Below, piece after piece: positions 52,208 to 61,294 of a stretch of 64,000 nucleotides of DNA. The notes beneath the pieces are model-generated. The model ran no database searches. It saw nothing but the letters and a program-made list of their open reading frames with translations, and had not been told where the DNA came from. The DNA comes from Streptomyces griseoincarnatus (GTDB taxonomy: Bacteria > Actinomycetota > Actinomycetes > Streptomycetales > Streptomycetaceae), in assembly GCA_014649575.1 (NCBI GenBank), contig BMTH01000004.1, positions 124,001-188,000 of the forward strand, written 5' to 3'. The stretch's first letter is position 1; every line of letters begins with the position of its first letter. A program made the position numbers and the translations under genes.

Positions 52208-52649
52208 TCCCCTCCGGAGTCTCCTGCCACGCGTCGCCGAGCCGGGCCAGCAGGGTCCGCAGCGCGTCCTCGTCCCCCGGGGCCAAGGGCTCCGCCTCCG
52301 CCCACTCCGCCCGCACCGCACGCGACACCTGCTGCCAGCGCTCCAGGCCCCGCGGGGTGAGCTGCGCCAGGACGCGGCGCCGGTCCGCCGGGTCGATACG
52401 GCGGAACACCAGGTTGTCGTCGACGAGCTGGTCGACCAGCTTCGTCAGCGTCGGCGCGGGCAGGAACGCGTGGTCGGCGACGGCGGTCATGTTGTGCCCC
52501 GCGCCGTCGGAGAGCAGGCCCAGCACCCGCCACGCCTCCACGGAACAGCCGAACTCGTCGAGCACGGACCGGATCCGCTCCGCCGAGAGGCGCTCGGCCC
52601 GCGTCAGCAGATGAAGCAGTTCCTCGGGCCGCCGGGGCCGCCTCGCCAT
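52164..52649 (-). CDS. MarR-family transcriptional regulator
   Basis: A 161-aa winged-helix regulator with the MarR core (MTAVADHAFLPAPTLTKLVDQL, shortened here by domain limits, then VFRRIDPADRRRV wing and LTPRG). The ATG at 52649 follows GAGGAG, and earlier in-frame starts lack ribosome sites. It is divergent from urtA and convergent with the AmiC-like gene. It may regulate one or both, which is inference from position. Confidence 0.88.
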   Translation of the reverse strand: MARRPRRPEELLHLLTRAERLSAERIRSVLDEFGCSVEAWRVLGLLSDGAGHNMTAVADHAFLPAPTLTKLVDQLVDDNLVFRRIDPADRRRVLAQLTPRGLERWQQVSRAVRAEWAEAEPLAPGDEDALRTLLARLGDAWQETPEGITRARAGRAVERGR

Positions 52650-52803
52650 CGCACTCCTCAGCATGCGTCCGGGGTACGTCCCCGCCCTGGGGACGGGCCG
52701 AGCGTACCTGCGAATCGCGCTCGCATGACAGGGCATTGACGCGAACTGATCCTTTCCCGTGGAAGCAATAAAGGGGCGAACAAAAGCCGTTGGATACGGT
52801 TCG

Positions 52804-52830
52804 TCAATTGCGCGGAAACACCGGGGAAAC
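52804..52830 (+). promoter_or_regulatory. GlnR-like box upstream of urtA
   Basis: GAAAC-N6-GAAAC (52815-52819 and 52826-52830) has the 11-bp phase of GlnR sites (gTnAc-N6-GaAAc), with a poorer half-site about 11 bp before. It lies 102 bp upstream of urtA, and urea uptake is nitrogen-controlled in actinomycetes. Only part of the consensus is met. Confidence 0.4.
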
Positions 52831-52931
52831 AGTTCCGCCCCAGGCTGTGGACGCACTTCGGCGACCGGCCCGGAGAGTCCCCCCTCCGTCCCCACTTCCC
52901 TCAATCGCCCTTCCGGGCAAGGAGGTTCCGC

Positions 52932-54185
52932 ATGTCCGGACTCAGCATCAGCAGGCGCGGTCTTCTGACCGGTCTCTCCGTCCTCGGCACCTCCGCCGCT
53001 CTCGGCGCATGCGGCGCCAAGACCGGAAGCGACACGTCCTCCGCCTCAGGCGCGAAAGCCGACACCTCCGGCGACACCGTGAAAGTGGGCCTGCTGAATT
53101 CACTGTCCGGCACCATGGCCATCAGCGAGGTGACCGTGCACAACGCGCTTCTTCTCGCCGTCAAGGAGATCAACGCCGCGGGCGGAGTCCTCGGCAAGAA
53201 ACTGAAGCCGGTCAGCCAGGACGGCGCCTCCGACTGGCCCACCTTCGCCGAGAAGGCGCAGACCCTGATCACCGAGGACAGGGTCGTCGCCACCTTCGGC
53301 TGCTGGACCTCCGCCAGCCGCAAGGCCGTCAAGCCGGTCTTCGAGCGCAACAAGTCGCTGCTGTTCTACCCGGTGCAGTACGAGGGCCTTGAGCAGTCCC
53401 CGTACATCTTCTACGTCGGCGCCACCACCAACCAGCAGATCGTCCCCGCTCTCGACTACCTCAAGAAGCAGGGCCTCACCCGGCTCTACCTGGTCGGCAG
53501 CGACTACGTCTTCCCGCGCACCGCCAACAAGGAGATCCGGGCGTACGCGAAGGCCAACGGCATGGAGGTGGTCGGCGAGGACTACGCGCCGCTCGGCTCC
53601 ACCGAGTTCAGCACCATCGTCAACAAGGTCAAGGACGCCGGCGCGGACGCCGTGTTCAACACCCTCAACGGCGACAGCAACGTGGCCTTCTTCAAGGAGT
53701 ACAAGTCCGCCGGGCTCGGCGCGAAGAGCCTGCCGGTGCTGTCGGTGTCGATCGCCGAGGAGGAGGTCAAGTCCATCGGCACCCAGTACCTGGAGGGGCA
53801 GCTCACCGCCTGGAACTACTACCAGACCACCCCCGGCGCGGCGAACGCCGCGTTCGTGAAGGCGTACCAGGCGGCCTACGGCAAGGACAAGCCGACGTCG
53901 GACCCGATGGAGGCCGCCTACACCTCCGTGCACCTGTGGGCGGCGATGGTCGAGAAGGCCGGCTCCTTCGACGTGGACGACGTGAAGGCCGCCGCGGACG
54001 GCATCACCTTCGACGCACCCGAGGGGAAGGTCACCGTCGACGGCGCCACCCAGCACGTCCACAAGACGGCCCGCATCGGCAAGGTCGGCGCGGACGGCCT
54101 GATCACCGAGGTGTGGAACTCGGGCGCACCGATCAAGCCGGACCCGTACCTGAAGGGCTACGACTGGGCCGCCGGCCTCTCCTGA
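52932..54185 (+). CDS. urtA: UrtA, urea-binding lipoprotein of an ABC transporter
   Basis: This 417-aa lipoprotein has a Tat-like SRRGLL (8-13) and a lipobox at Cys27 (ALGAC). The mature domain has the UrtA signatures [38 protein letters not shown] and VGSDYVFPR. It binds urea (possibly short amides) outside the membrane and delivers it to UrtBC. AGGAGG lies 7 nt before the ATG. A hairpin after the gene probably makes it more abundant than the downstream subunits. Confidence 0.93.
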   Translation: MSGLSISRRGLLTGLSVLGTSAALGACGAKTGSDTSSASGAKADTSGDTVKVGLLNSLSGTMAISEVTVHNALLLAVKEINAAGGVLGKKLKPVSQDGASDWPTFAEKAQTLITEDRVVATFGCWTSASRKAVKPVFERNKSLLFYPVQYEGLEQSPYIFYVGATTNQQIVPALDYLKKQGLTRLYLVGSDYVFPRTANKEIRAYAKANGMEVVGEDYAPLGSTEFSTIVNKVKDAGADAVFNTLNGDSNVAFFKEYKSAGLGAKSLPVLSVSIAEEEVKSIGTQYLEGQLTAWNYYQTTPGAANAAFVKAYQAAYGKDKPTSDPMEAAYTSVHLWAAMVEKAGSFDVDDVKAAADGITFDAPEGKVTVDGATQHVHKTARIGKVGADGLITEVWNSGAPIKPDPYLKGYDWAAGLS

Positions 54186-54209
54186 GGCCGCCCGAACCCC
54201 ACGGCGCCG

Positions 54210-54234
54210 ACCCGGCCTCCCGCAGGCCGGGTCC
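54210..54234 (+). terminator. Attenuating hairpin between urtA and urtB
   Basis: GACCCGGCCT pairs with AGGCCGGGTC around a 5-nt loop, 24 bp after urtA. Partial termination or mRNA protection at this point is typical of binding-protein-first ABC operons. Confidence 0.7.
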
Positions 54235-54276
54235 GCCCCGCGCCCGCACCTTCCGCCCCCGATCCGGAGCCGCCTC

Positions 54277-55161
54277 ATGACGGTCGTCCTCAACCAGTCC
54301 TTCACCGGCATCAGCATCGGTGCCGTGCTGCTGCTCATCGCCCTCGGGCTCACCCTCACCTTCGGGCAGATGGGCGTCATCAACATGGCGCACGGCGAGT
54401 TCATCATGGCCGGCGCCTACACCACCTACGTGCTCCAGCAGTCGGTCAGCGGCGCGGGCGTCTCCCTGCTCGTCGCCCTGCCGCTCGCCTTCCTCGTCGC
54501 CGGGGCGATGGGCGCCCTCCTGGAGTGGCTGCTCATCCGCCGGCTCTACACCCGGCCGCTCGACACCCTGCTGGTCACCTGGGGCGTCTCCCTGATGCTC
54601 CAGCAGCTCGCCCGGGACGTCTTCGGCGCCCCCAACGTGCAGACCACCGCCCCCGACCTGCTCACCGGGCACATCACCGTCGGCGGGGTCACCCTCGCCG
54701 GCAACCGGCTGTTCATCCTCGGCCTCGCCCTGCTGTGCGTCCTCGCCCTCACGCTGATCCTGCGGCTCACCCCGCTCGGGCGGCGCATCCGGGCCGTCGT
54801 CCAGAACCGCGACCTCGCCGAGGTGTCCGGCATCGCCACCGGACGCGTCGACCGCACCACCTTCTTCATCGGCTCGGGCCTGGCGGGCGTGGCCGGCGTC
54901 GCGCTCACCCTGGTCGGTCCGATCGGCCCGACGATGGGCACCAACTACATCGTCGACGCCTTCCTCGTCGTGGTCGTCGGCGGCATCGCCCAGCTCAAGG
55001 GCAGCGTCATCACGGCCTTCGCGCTCGGCGTGCTCCAGTCGGTGCTGGAGTACTCCACCACCGTCAGCGTCGCCAAGGTCGTCGTGCTCGTCGCGATCGT
55101 CGTGTTCCTCCAGTGGCGACCCCAGGGCCTGTACACACTCCGCACCCGGAGCCTCGCATGA
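54277..55161 (+). CDS. urtB: UrtB, urea ABC transporter permease
   Basis: This 294-aa protein of the LivH/UrtB family has about eight membrane helices, with the N-terminal GQMGVINMAHGEFIM and the loop LAEVSGIATGRVD that contacts the ATPase. It should form the membrane channel with UrtC. Its stop overlaps the urtC start (ATGA). Confidence 0.93.
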   Translation: MTVVLNQSFTGISIGAVLLLIALGLTLTFGQMGVINMAHGEFIMAGAYTTYVLQQSVSGAGVSLLVALPLAFLVAGAMGALLEWLLIRRLYTRPLDTLLVTWGVSLMLQQLARDVFGAPNVQTTAPDLLTGHITVGGVTLAGNRLFILGLALLCVLALTLILRLTPLGRRIRAVVQNRDLAEVSGIATGRVDRTTFFIGSGLAGVAGVALTLVGPIGPTMGTNYIVDAFLVVVVGGIAQLKGSVITAFALGVLQSVLEYSTTVSVAKVVVLVAIVVFLQWRPQGLYTLRTRSLA

Positions 55162-56294
55162 CCACAACGACACCCCTGGCCGGGAAGACGGCCACGAAGC
55201 CGCCGGTCACCGAGCCCCCGGCGCCGTTCCTGGAACGCTTCCGCGTCCCCGGCGCCTTCCTCCTCGGCGCCCTGCTCCTGCTCGGGATCGCCCCGCTCGT
55301 CCTCTCCGACTTCCGGCTCAGCCTCCTCGCCAAGTACCTGTGTTACGCCATCGTCGCCGTCGGCGTCAGCCTCGCCTGGGGCCGCGGCGGGCTGCTGGTC
55401 CTCGGCCAGGGCGTCTTCTTCGGGCTCGGCGGCTACGCCATGGCGATGCACCTCAAACTCGCCGACGCCGCCGTCACCGGCCAGACCCTGCCCGACTTCA
55501 TGCAGCTGTACGGCACCGGCGACGCCCTGCCGTGGTGGTGGAAACCGTTCGCCGACCCGGTGTTCGCCCTCGCGGCGACCGTGCTGCTGCCGATGGCGGT
55601 GGCCGCGCTGCTCGGCTTCTTCGTGTTCCGCCGCCGGGTGAAGGGCGCGTACTTCGCGATCCTCAGCCAGGCGCTGGCCGCCGCGTTCGCCATCTGGCTC
55701 GTCGGCCAGCAGGCCAACACGGGCGGCACCAACGGCCTCACCGACATCCAGGGCTTCTTCGGCTACGCCCTCGACGACCCGGTCAACCAGCGGATGGTGT
55801 ACGTCGTCGTCGCGGCCGTGCTGCTGGTGCTGATGGCCGCCGCGCGCCAGCTGTTCGTCAGCCGCTACGGCGAACTCCTCGTCGCCGTGAGGGACTCCGA
55901 GGAGCGCGTGCGCTTCCTCGGCTACGACCCGGCCAACGTGAAGCTGGTGGCGTACGTCGTCGCGGCCGGCATGGCGGGCCTGGCCGGCGCCCTCTTCGTG
56001 CCCGCCGTGGGGATCATCTCCCCGGCGCTGATCGGCGTCGTGCCGTCCATCGGCTTCGTCATCGGCGCGGCCGTCGGCGGGCGGGCCAGCCTGCTCGGCG
56101 CGGTGCTCGGCGCGATCGCCGTCGCCTGGACCCAGTCCACGCTGTCGGACGCCTACCCCGCCGCGTGGACGTACCTCCAGGGGCTGCTGTTCGTGGTGGC
56201 GGTCGGCTTCCTGCCCGGCGGACTCGCCTCCCTGGTGACCGTACTGCGGCGGAAACGGCGTACCCACAACCCCGCGACGGAAGGAGCGGCATGA
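55158..56294 (+). CDS. urtC: UrtC, urea ABC transporter permease
   Basis: This 378-aa LivM/UrtC-type permease has about nine membrane helices, including SLAWGRGGLLVLGQGVFFG, and a cytoplasmic loop (AVRDSEERVRFLGYDPANVK) that contacts the ATPase. It has a 25-residue polar N-terminal extension. ATG 55158 overlaps the urtB stop and its own stop overlaps urtD, so translation is coupled along the operon. Confidence 0.93.
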   Translation: MTTTTPLAGKTATKPPVTEPPAPFLERFRVPGAFLLGALLLLGIAPLVLSDFRLSLLAKYLCYAIVAVGVSLAWGRGGLLVLGQGVFFGLGGYAMAMHLKLADAAVTGQTLPDFMQLYGTGDALPWWWKPFADPVFALAATVLLPMAVAALLGFFVFRRRVKGAYFAILSQALAAAFAIWLVGQQANTGGTNGLTDIQGFFGYALDDPVNQRMVYVVVAAVLLVLMAAARQLFVSRYGELLVAVRDSEERVRFLGYDPANVKLVAYVVAAGMAGLAGALFVPAVGIISPALIGVVPSIGFVIGAAVGGRASLLGAVLGAIAVAWTQSTLSDAYPAAWTYLQGLLFVVAVGFLPGGLASLVTVLRRKRRTHNPATEGAA

Positions 56295-57064
56295 GCGGCG
56301 AGGGACTGACCGTACGGGACCTGCGGGTGACGTTCGACGGGTTCACGGCCGTCGACGGCGTCGACCTGGACATCCTCCCCGGCGACCTGCGCTTCCTCAT
56401 CGGACCCAACGGCGCCGGCAAGACCACCCTCGTCGACGCGGTCACCGGGCTGGTCAGGGCCGGCGGGTCGGTCCGCTTCGGCGGTGAGGAACTGCTGGGG
56501 CGGCCCGTGCACCGCGTCGCGCGCCTCGGGATCGGCCGTACCTTCCAGACCGCGACGGTCTTCGAGGAGCTGACCGTCCTCCAGAACCTCGACATCGCGG
56601 CCGGGGCCGGGCGCGGCCCGCTGACGATGCTGCGGCGCAGGAAGGGAGTCCCCGAGGAGGTGGCCCGGGCACTGGAGACCACCGGCCTCACCGACCTGCG
56701 CGACCGCCCGGCGGGCGTGCTCGCGCACGGCCAGAAGCAGTGGCTGGAGATCGGCATGCTGCTGGTGAAGGACGTACGGCTGCTGCTGCTCGACGAGCCC
56801 GTGGCCGGCATGAGCCACGACGAACGCGAGGCCACCGGGGAGCTGTTGCGGCGGATCAGCGGGGACCGCACGGTCGTCGTCATCGAGCACGACATGGACT
56901 TCATGCGGTCCTTCGCGCGCAGCGTCAGCGTCCTGCACGCCGGCAAGGTGCTGAGCGAGGGCTCGGTCACCGAGGTGCAGGCCGACGCCCGTGTCCAGGA
57001 GGTCTACCTGGGCCGCGCCTCGGAGCCGGAGCCCGCCGCCGTTCCCGTCGCCGAGGAGGCGTGA
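56291..57064 (+). CDS. urtD: UrtD, urea ABC transporter ATPase
   Basis: This 257-aa ATPase has Walker A GPNGAGKTT, the family-specific signature LAHGQKQWLEIG in place of LSGGQ, Walker B LLLLDEPVAGMS and H-loop VIEHDMDF. The HGQKQ variant is typical of UrtD/LivG. It overlaps both neighbours by 4 nt. Confidence 0.94.
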   Translation: MSGEGLTVRDLRVTFDGFTAVDGVDLDILPGDLRFLIGPNGAGKTTLVDAVTGLVRAGGSVRFGGEELLGRPVHRVARLGIGRTFQTATVFEELTVLQNLDIAAGAGRGPLTMLRRRKGVPEEVARALETTGLTDLRDRPAGVLAHGQKQWLEIGMLLVKDVRLLLLDEPVAGMSHDEREATGELLRRISGDRTVVVIEHDMDFMRSFARSVSVLHAGKVLSEGSVTEVQADARVQEVYLGRASEPEPAAVPVAEEA

Positions 57065-57762
57065 CGCGCATGCTGCAGATCCAGTCCGTGCGGGCCGGGT
57101 ACGACCGCACCACCGTGCTGCACGGTGTCACCGTCGAGGTGCCCGAGGACGGCGTCGCGGCCGTCCTCGGCCACAACGGCGCAGGCAAGAGCACCCTGCT
57201 GCGCACCGTCATGGGGATCGTCCCGGCGTCCGCCGGCACGGTCCTGCTGGACGGCGAGGACATCACCCGCCTCGCCCCGCACCGGAGGGTCGCCCGCGGG
57301 GTGGCGTACGTGCCGCAGGGACAGCAGTCCTTCCCGCACCTCACCACCGCGGAGAACCTCCAGCTCGTCGCCGACGGCCGTCCGGACGGCAGGGAGGCCG
57401 TCGCCGAGGCGCTGGACCTCTTCCCCGTCCTGCGGGAGCTGTCCGGACGCCGGGCCGGCCTGCTCTCCGGCGGCCAGCGCCAGCAGCTCGCCATCGCCCG
57501 CGCCCTGATCACCCGCCCCCGTCTGCTGCTCCTGGACGAGCCGACCGAGGGCATCCAGCCGTCCGTCGTCGCCGAGATCGAGGAGACCGTCCTCGCCCTG
57601 ACCCGGCGCGGCGGCCTGTCCGTGCTCCTCGTCGAACAGCACGTCGGCTTCGCCATGCGCGCCGCCCGGAGGTACTACGTCCTGGAGGCCGGACGGGTCA
57701 CCTCGTCGGGGGACGGGGGAGCGGAGGCGGAGGGGACGGTAAGGGCGGCGCTCAGCGTGTGA
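57061..57762 (+). CDS. urtE: UrtE, urea ABC transporter ATPase
   Basis: This 233-aa LivF/UrtE-type ATPase has Walker A GHNGAGKST, signature LLSGGQRQQLAIARAL and Walker B LLLLDEPTEGIQPS, the GIQPS continuation being characteristic of UrtE. The GTG at 57061 overlaps the urtD stop; an ATG three codons on (57070) is the alternative. Its stop is 4 bp from the stop of the convergent tspO-like gene, with no hairpin between. Confidence 0.94.
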   Translation: MTRMLQIQSVRAGYDRTTVLHGVTVEVPEDGVAAVLGHNGAGKSTLLRTVMGIVPASAGTVLLDGEDITRLAPHRRVARGVAYVPQGQQSFPHLTTAENLQLVADGRPDGREAVAEALDLFPVLRELSGRRAGLLSGGQRQQLAIARALITRPRLLLLDEPTEGIQPSVVAEIEETVLALTRRGGLSVLLVEQHVGFAMRAARRYYVLEAGRVTSSGDGGAEAEGTVRAALSV

Positions 57763-57766
57763 CGCG

Positions 57767-58285
57767 TCAGGTGTTGAGCAGCCAGATCGACAGGTTGAGC
57801 GAGGCGGCGTACGTCACCCAGGCCGCGTACGGCAGGAGCAGCACGGCGGCGGCCCGGCGCCTGCGCGCGAACGCGACGACGGTGGCGACGAGCGCGAGCC
57901 ACAGCAGGCAGATCTCGGCGGACGCCCATCCGTAGGCGTCGGCGGCGAAGAACAGGGGCGTCCAGGCCAGGTTCAGCGCGAGCTGGACGGACCAGAGGAC
58001 CATGGCCGGCCTGCGCCCGGCCCTCGTGCCGTCACCGCGCAGGGCGAGCCACGCGGCGACGGCGATGGTGCCGTAGAGCACGGTCCACACGGGTCCGAAG
58101 AGCCAGCCGGGCGGGGCCCAGGAGGGCCGCTCGAGCGCCTGGTAGGTGTCGCCGGAGTCGGCGGCGGCCAGGCTGCCCAGCGCGGCCACGGCGTAGCACA
58201 CCGCGAGTAGGAGCAGCAGCGTCGGCCATCCCGGCCGGCCGCGGTCGGCCGGCCCGCGGGTCTCCTCGCTCAGCAGGTCGGCCAT
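57767..58285 (-). CDS. TspO/MBR-family membrane protein
   Basis: This 172-aa protein has five membrane helices and the TspO signatures PSWAPPGWLFGPVWTVLY and NLAWTPLFF. TspO proteins bind porphyrins and related light- or oxygen-reactive compounds. The ATG at 58285 follows GGAGGG. It is divergent from an FAD oxidoreductase, and a photolyase follows, which together suggest light or oxidative stress. Confidence 0.92.
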   Translation of the reverse strand: MADLLSEETRGPADRGRPGWPTLLLLLAVCYAVAALGSLAAADSGDTYQALERPSWAPPGWLFGPVWTVLYGTIAVAAWLALRGDGTRAGRRPAMVLWSVQLALNLAWTPLFFAADAYGWASAEICLLWLALVATVVAFARRRRAAAVLLLPYAAWVTYAASLNLSIWLLNT

Positions 58286-58319
58286 GGGGCCCTCCGATCG
58301 GTCACCGGGAGCGGGTGCC

Positions 58320-58356
58320 CGGAGGGGGAGCACGTACACGGCGCGTGCCCCCTCCG
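58320..58356. repeat. Inverted repeat between tspO-like and oxidoreductase genes
   Basis: CGGAGGGGG pairs with CCCCCTCCG, and inner GCACG/CGTGC can extend the stem. It lies between divergent genes, downstream of neither, so it may be an operator or leader hairpin. Confidence 0.45.
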
Positions 58357-58516
58357 GCTCCGCCAGGAGGCGACGCCGGTTCCGTCGGCCGGGGGACAGG
58401 GGCCGCCCGGAGGGGCTGTGCCCGCCGGTCGCGGGTACCGGCGAGGGGAGGGCCGCGCGGGCGGCCGCGTCCCGACCCTTCCCCGGCTGCGGCCGGGGAG
58501 CCCACCGAGGAGCAGC

Positions 58517-59761
58517 ATGAGCGAGCACCACCGCGCGGCGCCGGACGTGATCGTCGTGGGCGCGGGCCTGGCAGGGCTGGCGTGCGCGCTGGACCTGTGC
58601 CGTGCCGGACGGCGGGTGGCGCTGCTGGAGGCGTCCGACGGCGTGGGCGGCCGGATGCGCACCGACCGGCGGGACGGGTTCCTGCTGGACCGCGGGTTCC
58701 AGGTGTTCAACACCTCCTACCCGCAGGTGAAGCGGCGCCTTGACCTCAGGAGTCTGCGCCTGCGGCCCTTCACCGCGGGCGTCGTCGCGCACACCTCGAC
58801 GGGCCCCGTCCGGCTCGTCGACCCGACCAGGGAGTCCGGCGCGGCGGAGGCGCTGACGCCGGGGCGGCTTCCCGGGGCGCGCGACCTGGCCGCGCTGGCC
58901 GGGCTCACCGCCTGGGACGCCCTGCTGCCGGCGTCGGCCGTCCGACGGCGCCGGGACGGCTCCACCTCCCAGGCCCTGAAGCGGGCCGGGGTGTCGGACG
59001 CCATGGTCGACGAGATCCTCCGGCCCTTCCTCTCGGGCGTCTTCCTGGAGGACCGGCTGGAAACCTCCGCACGCTTCTTCCACCTGGTGTGGCGCAGCAT
59101 GGTCCGCGGCTCCCTGTGCCTGCCGGCCCGGGGCGTCGGAGCCGTGCCCGCCCAACTGGCCGACGGACTCCCGGACGGCGTCCTGCGACTCGGCACGCCC
59201 GTTTCGTCGCTCACCGACGACGGGGTGCTGACGGAGAACGGGAGTGAGATCCCGGCCGGTGCCGTGGTGGTGGCGACGGAACCGGCGACCGCCGCCCGGC
59301 TGCTGCCGGGGCTGCCCGTGCCCGCCACCCGCACGGTCACCACGTACCACCACGCCGCCGACGCGAGCCCCGCAGTCGAACCGGTCCTCCGGGTGGACGG
59401 CACCGGCACGGTCCTGAACACCTGCGTGCTCTCCCAGGCCGCCCCCACCTACGCCCCCGCGGGCACCGCACTGGTCTCCACGTCCGTCCTGGGGGCCGAC
59501 GACCCCGGCAGGGAACGGACCGTGCTCCAGCGGCTCGCCGAGCTGTACGGCACCGACACGGGCGGCTGGCAGCGGCTGGACGTGCGCACGGTCCAGGGCG
59601 CGCTGCCGGCGATGGCGCCGCCCTGGCCGCTGAGCCGCACCACCCGTCTGGGGCCGGGCCGGTACGTGTGCGGGGACCACCGGGCGACCGGCTCCGTGCA
59701 GGGCGCCCTCGCGTCGGGGTCGCGCGCGGCACGGGAGGTGCTGGCCGACACGACGGCGTGA
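58517..59761 (+). CDS. FAD/NAD(P)-dependent amine-oxidase-like oxidoreductase
   Basis: This 414-aa protein has the N-terminal dinucleotide fold VIVVGAGLAGLACALDL with acidic LLEAS, the motif GGRMRTD typical of amine oxidases and phytoene desaturases, and the C-terminal FAD motif YVCGDHRATGSVQGALASG. The substrate is unknown; carotenoid- or porphyrin-like molecules would fit its neighbours. The ATG at 58517 follows GAGGAG. Confidence 0.88.
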   Translation: MSEHHRAAPDVIVVGAGLAGLACALDLCRAGRRVALLEASDGVGGRMRTDRRDGFLLDRGFQVFNTSYPQVKRRLDLRSLRLRPFTAGVVAHTSTGPVRLVDPTRESGAAEALTPGRLPGARDLAALAGLTAWDALLPASAVRRRRDGSTSQALKRAGVSDAMVDEILRPFLSGVFLEDRLETSARFFHLVWRSMVRGSLCLPARGVGAVPAQLADGLPDGVLRLGTPVSSLTDDGVLTENGSEIPAGAVVVATEPATAARLLPGLPVPATRTVTTYHHAADASPAVEPVLRVDGTGTVLNTCVLSQAAPTYAPAGTALVSTSVLGADDPGRERTVLQRLAELYGTDTGGWQRLDVRTVQGALPAMAPPWPLSRTTRLGPGRYVCGDHRATGSVQGALASGSRAAREVLADTTA

Positions 59762-59778
59762 CCTGAGCCCCTGGTGTC

Positions 59779-61155
59779 TCAGTCGCGGCCCCGCGCGTGG
59801 CGGAAACGGGCGAGCCCTTCGGCGAGGTCGACCACAGGGTCGGGGTAGCCGAGGGCGTCGCGACGGTCCTCCGGGAGGCGCCAGGGCTCGTGGATCCGCC
59901 CGGCCTCGACGTCCGCGAGCTCCGGGACCCAGCGCCGTACGTACGTGCCGTCCGGGTCGAAGCGCTTGGCCTGGACCGTGGGGTTGAGGACCCGGTGGGG
60001 GCGGGTGTCGGTGCCCGTGCCGGCGGCCCACTGCCAGTTGAGCTGGTTGTTCACGACGTCGCCGTCCACCAGCAGGTCCAGGAAGTGCCGGGCGCCGATC
60101 CGCCAGTCGACGTACAGCGTCTTCGTCAGGAAGCTCGCCGTCAGCAGGCGCGCCCGGTTGTGCATCCAGCCCTCGTGCCGCAGTTGCCGCATGGCCGCGT
60201 CGACGACCGGGTAGCCGGTGCGCCCGTCCCGCCACGCGGCGATGTCCTCGGCGGCCTCTTCCTCGCCCCGCCATCGGTCGTCGCGGGTGCGGTAGTCCCG
60301 CCAGGAGGCCTCGGGGCGCGCCGCCAGCACCTGGTGGTGGAAGTCCCGCCAGCACAGCTGACGCACGAACGCCTCCGCGCCCGGACCTCCCTGCTTGCGT
60401 GCCCGGTGGACGGCCTCCGCCGCGGAGACAGTCCCGAAGTGGAGGTACGGCGACAGCCGCGACGTGGCGTCGCCCGCGAGGTCGTCGTGCCGGTCCTCGT
60501 AGGCGGCCATGCCGCCGGAGCGCGACCACCGCGCCAGCCGGTCCCGGCCTGCCGTCTCCCCTCCGGGCGGGAGACCGGGGGAGGTGCCGGACACGTCCGC
60601 GCGGCGGGGCGGCGGCTCACCGCCCACCCCGTCGGGGACGCGGACGGCACGGGGCGCCGCGAGGGGCCCCCGCAGGGTCTCCCGCGACCACCGGCGGAGG
60701 TACGGGGTGAACACGCCGTAGTGGTCCGAGCCGGACGGGGTCACGGCCCCGGGGGCGAGCGCGGTGATCACCGCCTCGTGCACGCGCAGCGCCACGCCCA
60801 CGGCGCCGAGCTCCCTGCGCAGCCGCTCCTCCCGGCGGTGGGCGTACGCCGTCACGCCCGCCGCCATGTGCACCTCGGCGGTCCCGCACGCGGCGGCCAC
60901 CGCGCACACCTCCCGGACGACCGGCCCCGAGCGGATCACGAGCCGGCCGCCGCGATGCCGCAGCGAGGCGTCGAGGTCGTGCAGGCAGTCGGCGAGGAAG
61001 GCCCGCCGGTTGGGCGCGTCGAAGCCGGCCGCGTGGATGCCGGGGTCCCGCACGAACAGAGGTACCACCTCGTCCGAGGACCGCAGCGCCGCGTGCAGCG
61101 GGGGGTGGTCGCGCAGACGCAGGTCGGCGGTGTAGAGGACCACGGAGACGGTCAC
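59779..61155 (-). CDS. phr: Deoxyribodipyrimidine photo-lyase (class I)
   Basis: This 458-aa protein has an N-terminal antenna-binding domain (SVVLYTADLRLRDHPPL) and a C-terminal FAD domain with LSPYLHFGTVSA, QLCWRDFHH, WMHNRARLLTASF, and WQWAAGTGTDTRPHRVLNP that lines the DNA-lesion pocket. It repairs UV-made pyrimidine dimers with blue light. The GTG at 61155 follows GGAG. It converges on the oxidoreductase and is divergent from the SDR gene. Confidence 0.94.
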   Translation of the reverse strand: MTVSVVLYTADLRLRDHPPLHAALRSSDEVVPLFVRDPGIHAAGFDAPNRRAFLADCLHDLDASLRHRGGRLVIRSGPVVREVCAVAAACGTAEVHMAAGVTAYAHRREERLRRELGAVGVALRVHEAVITALAPGAVTPSGSDHYGVFTPYLRRWSRETLRGPLAAPRAVRVPDGVGGEPPPRRADVSGTSPGLPPGGETAGRDRLARWSRSGGMAAYEDRHDDLAGDATSRLSPYLHFGTVSAAEAVHRARKQGGPGAEAFVRQLCWRDFHHQVLAARPEASWRDYRTRDDRWRGEEEAAEDIAAWRDGRTGYPVVDAAMRQLRHEGWMHNRARLLTASFLTKTLYVDWRIGARHFLDLLVDGDVVNNQLNWQWAAGTGTDTRPHRVLNPTVQAKRFDPDGTYVRRWVPELADVEAGRIHEPWRLPEDRRDALGYPDPVVDLAEGLARFRHARGRD

Positions 61156-61294
61156 GGTGTCACTCCGGAGGTCGGGCGGCGGGAAGCGTGCGTCCGGTGC
61201 CGCACCGCCGCGGGTATCCGCCGGTGCGGCACGGGAAACGTCGCCGGTGGCGGGCGGGGTGCGTGAGGCGGACTTGCGAGGTTACCCGTCCGGC

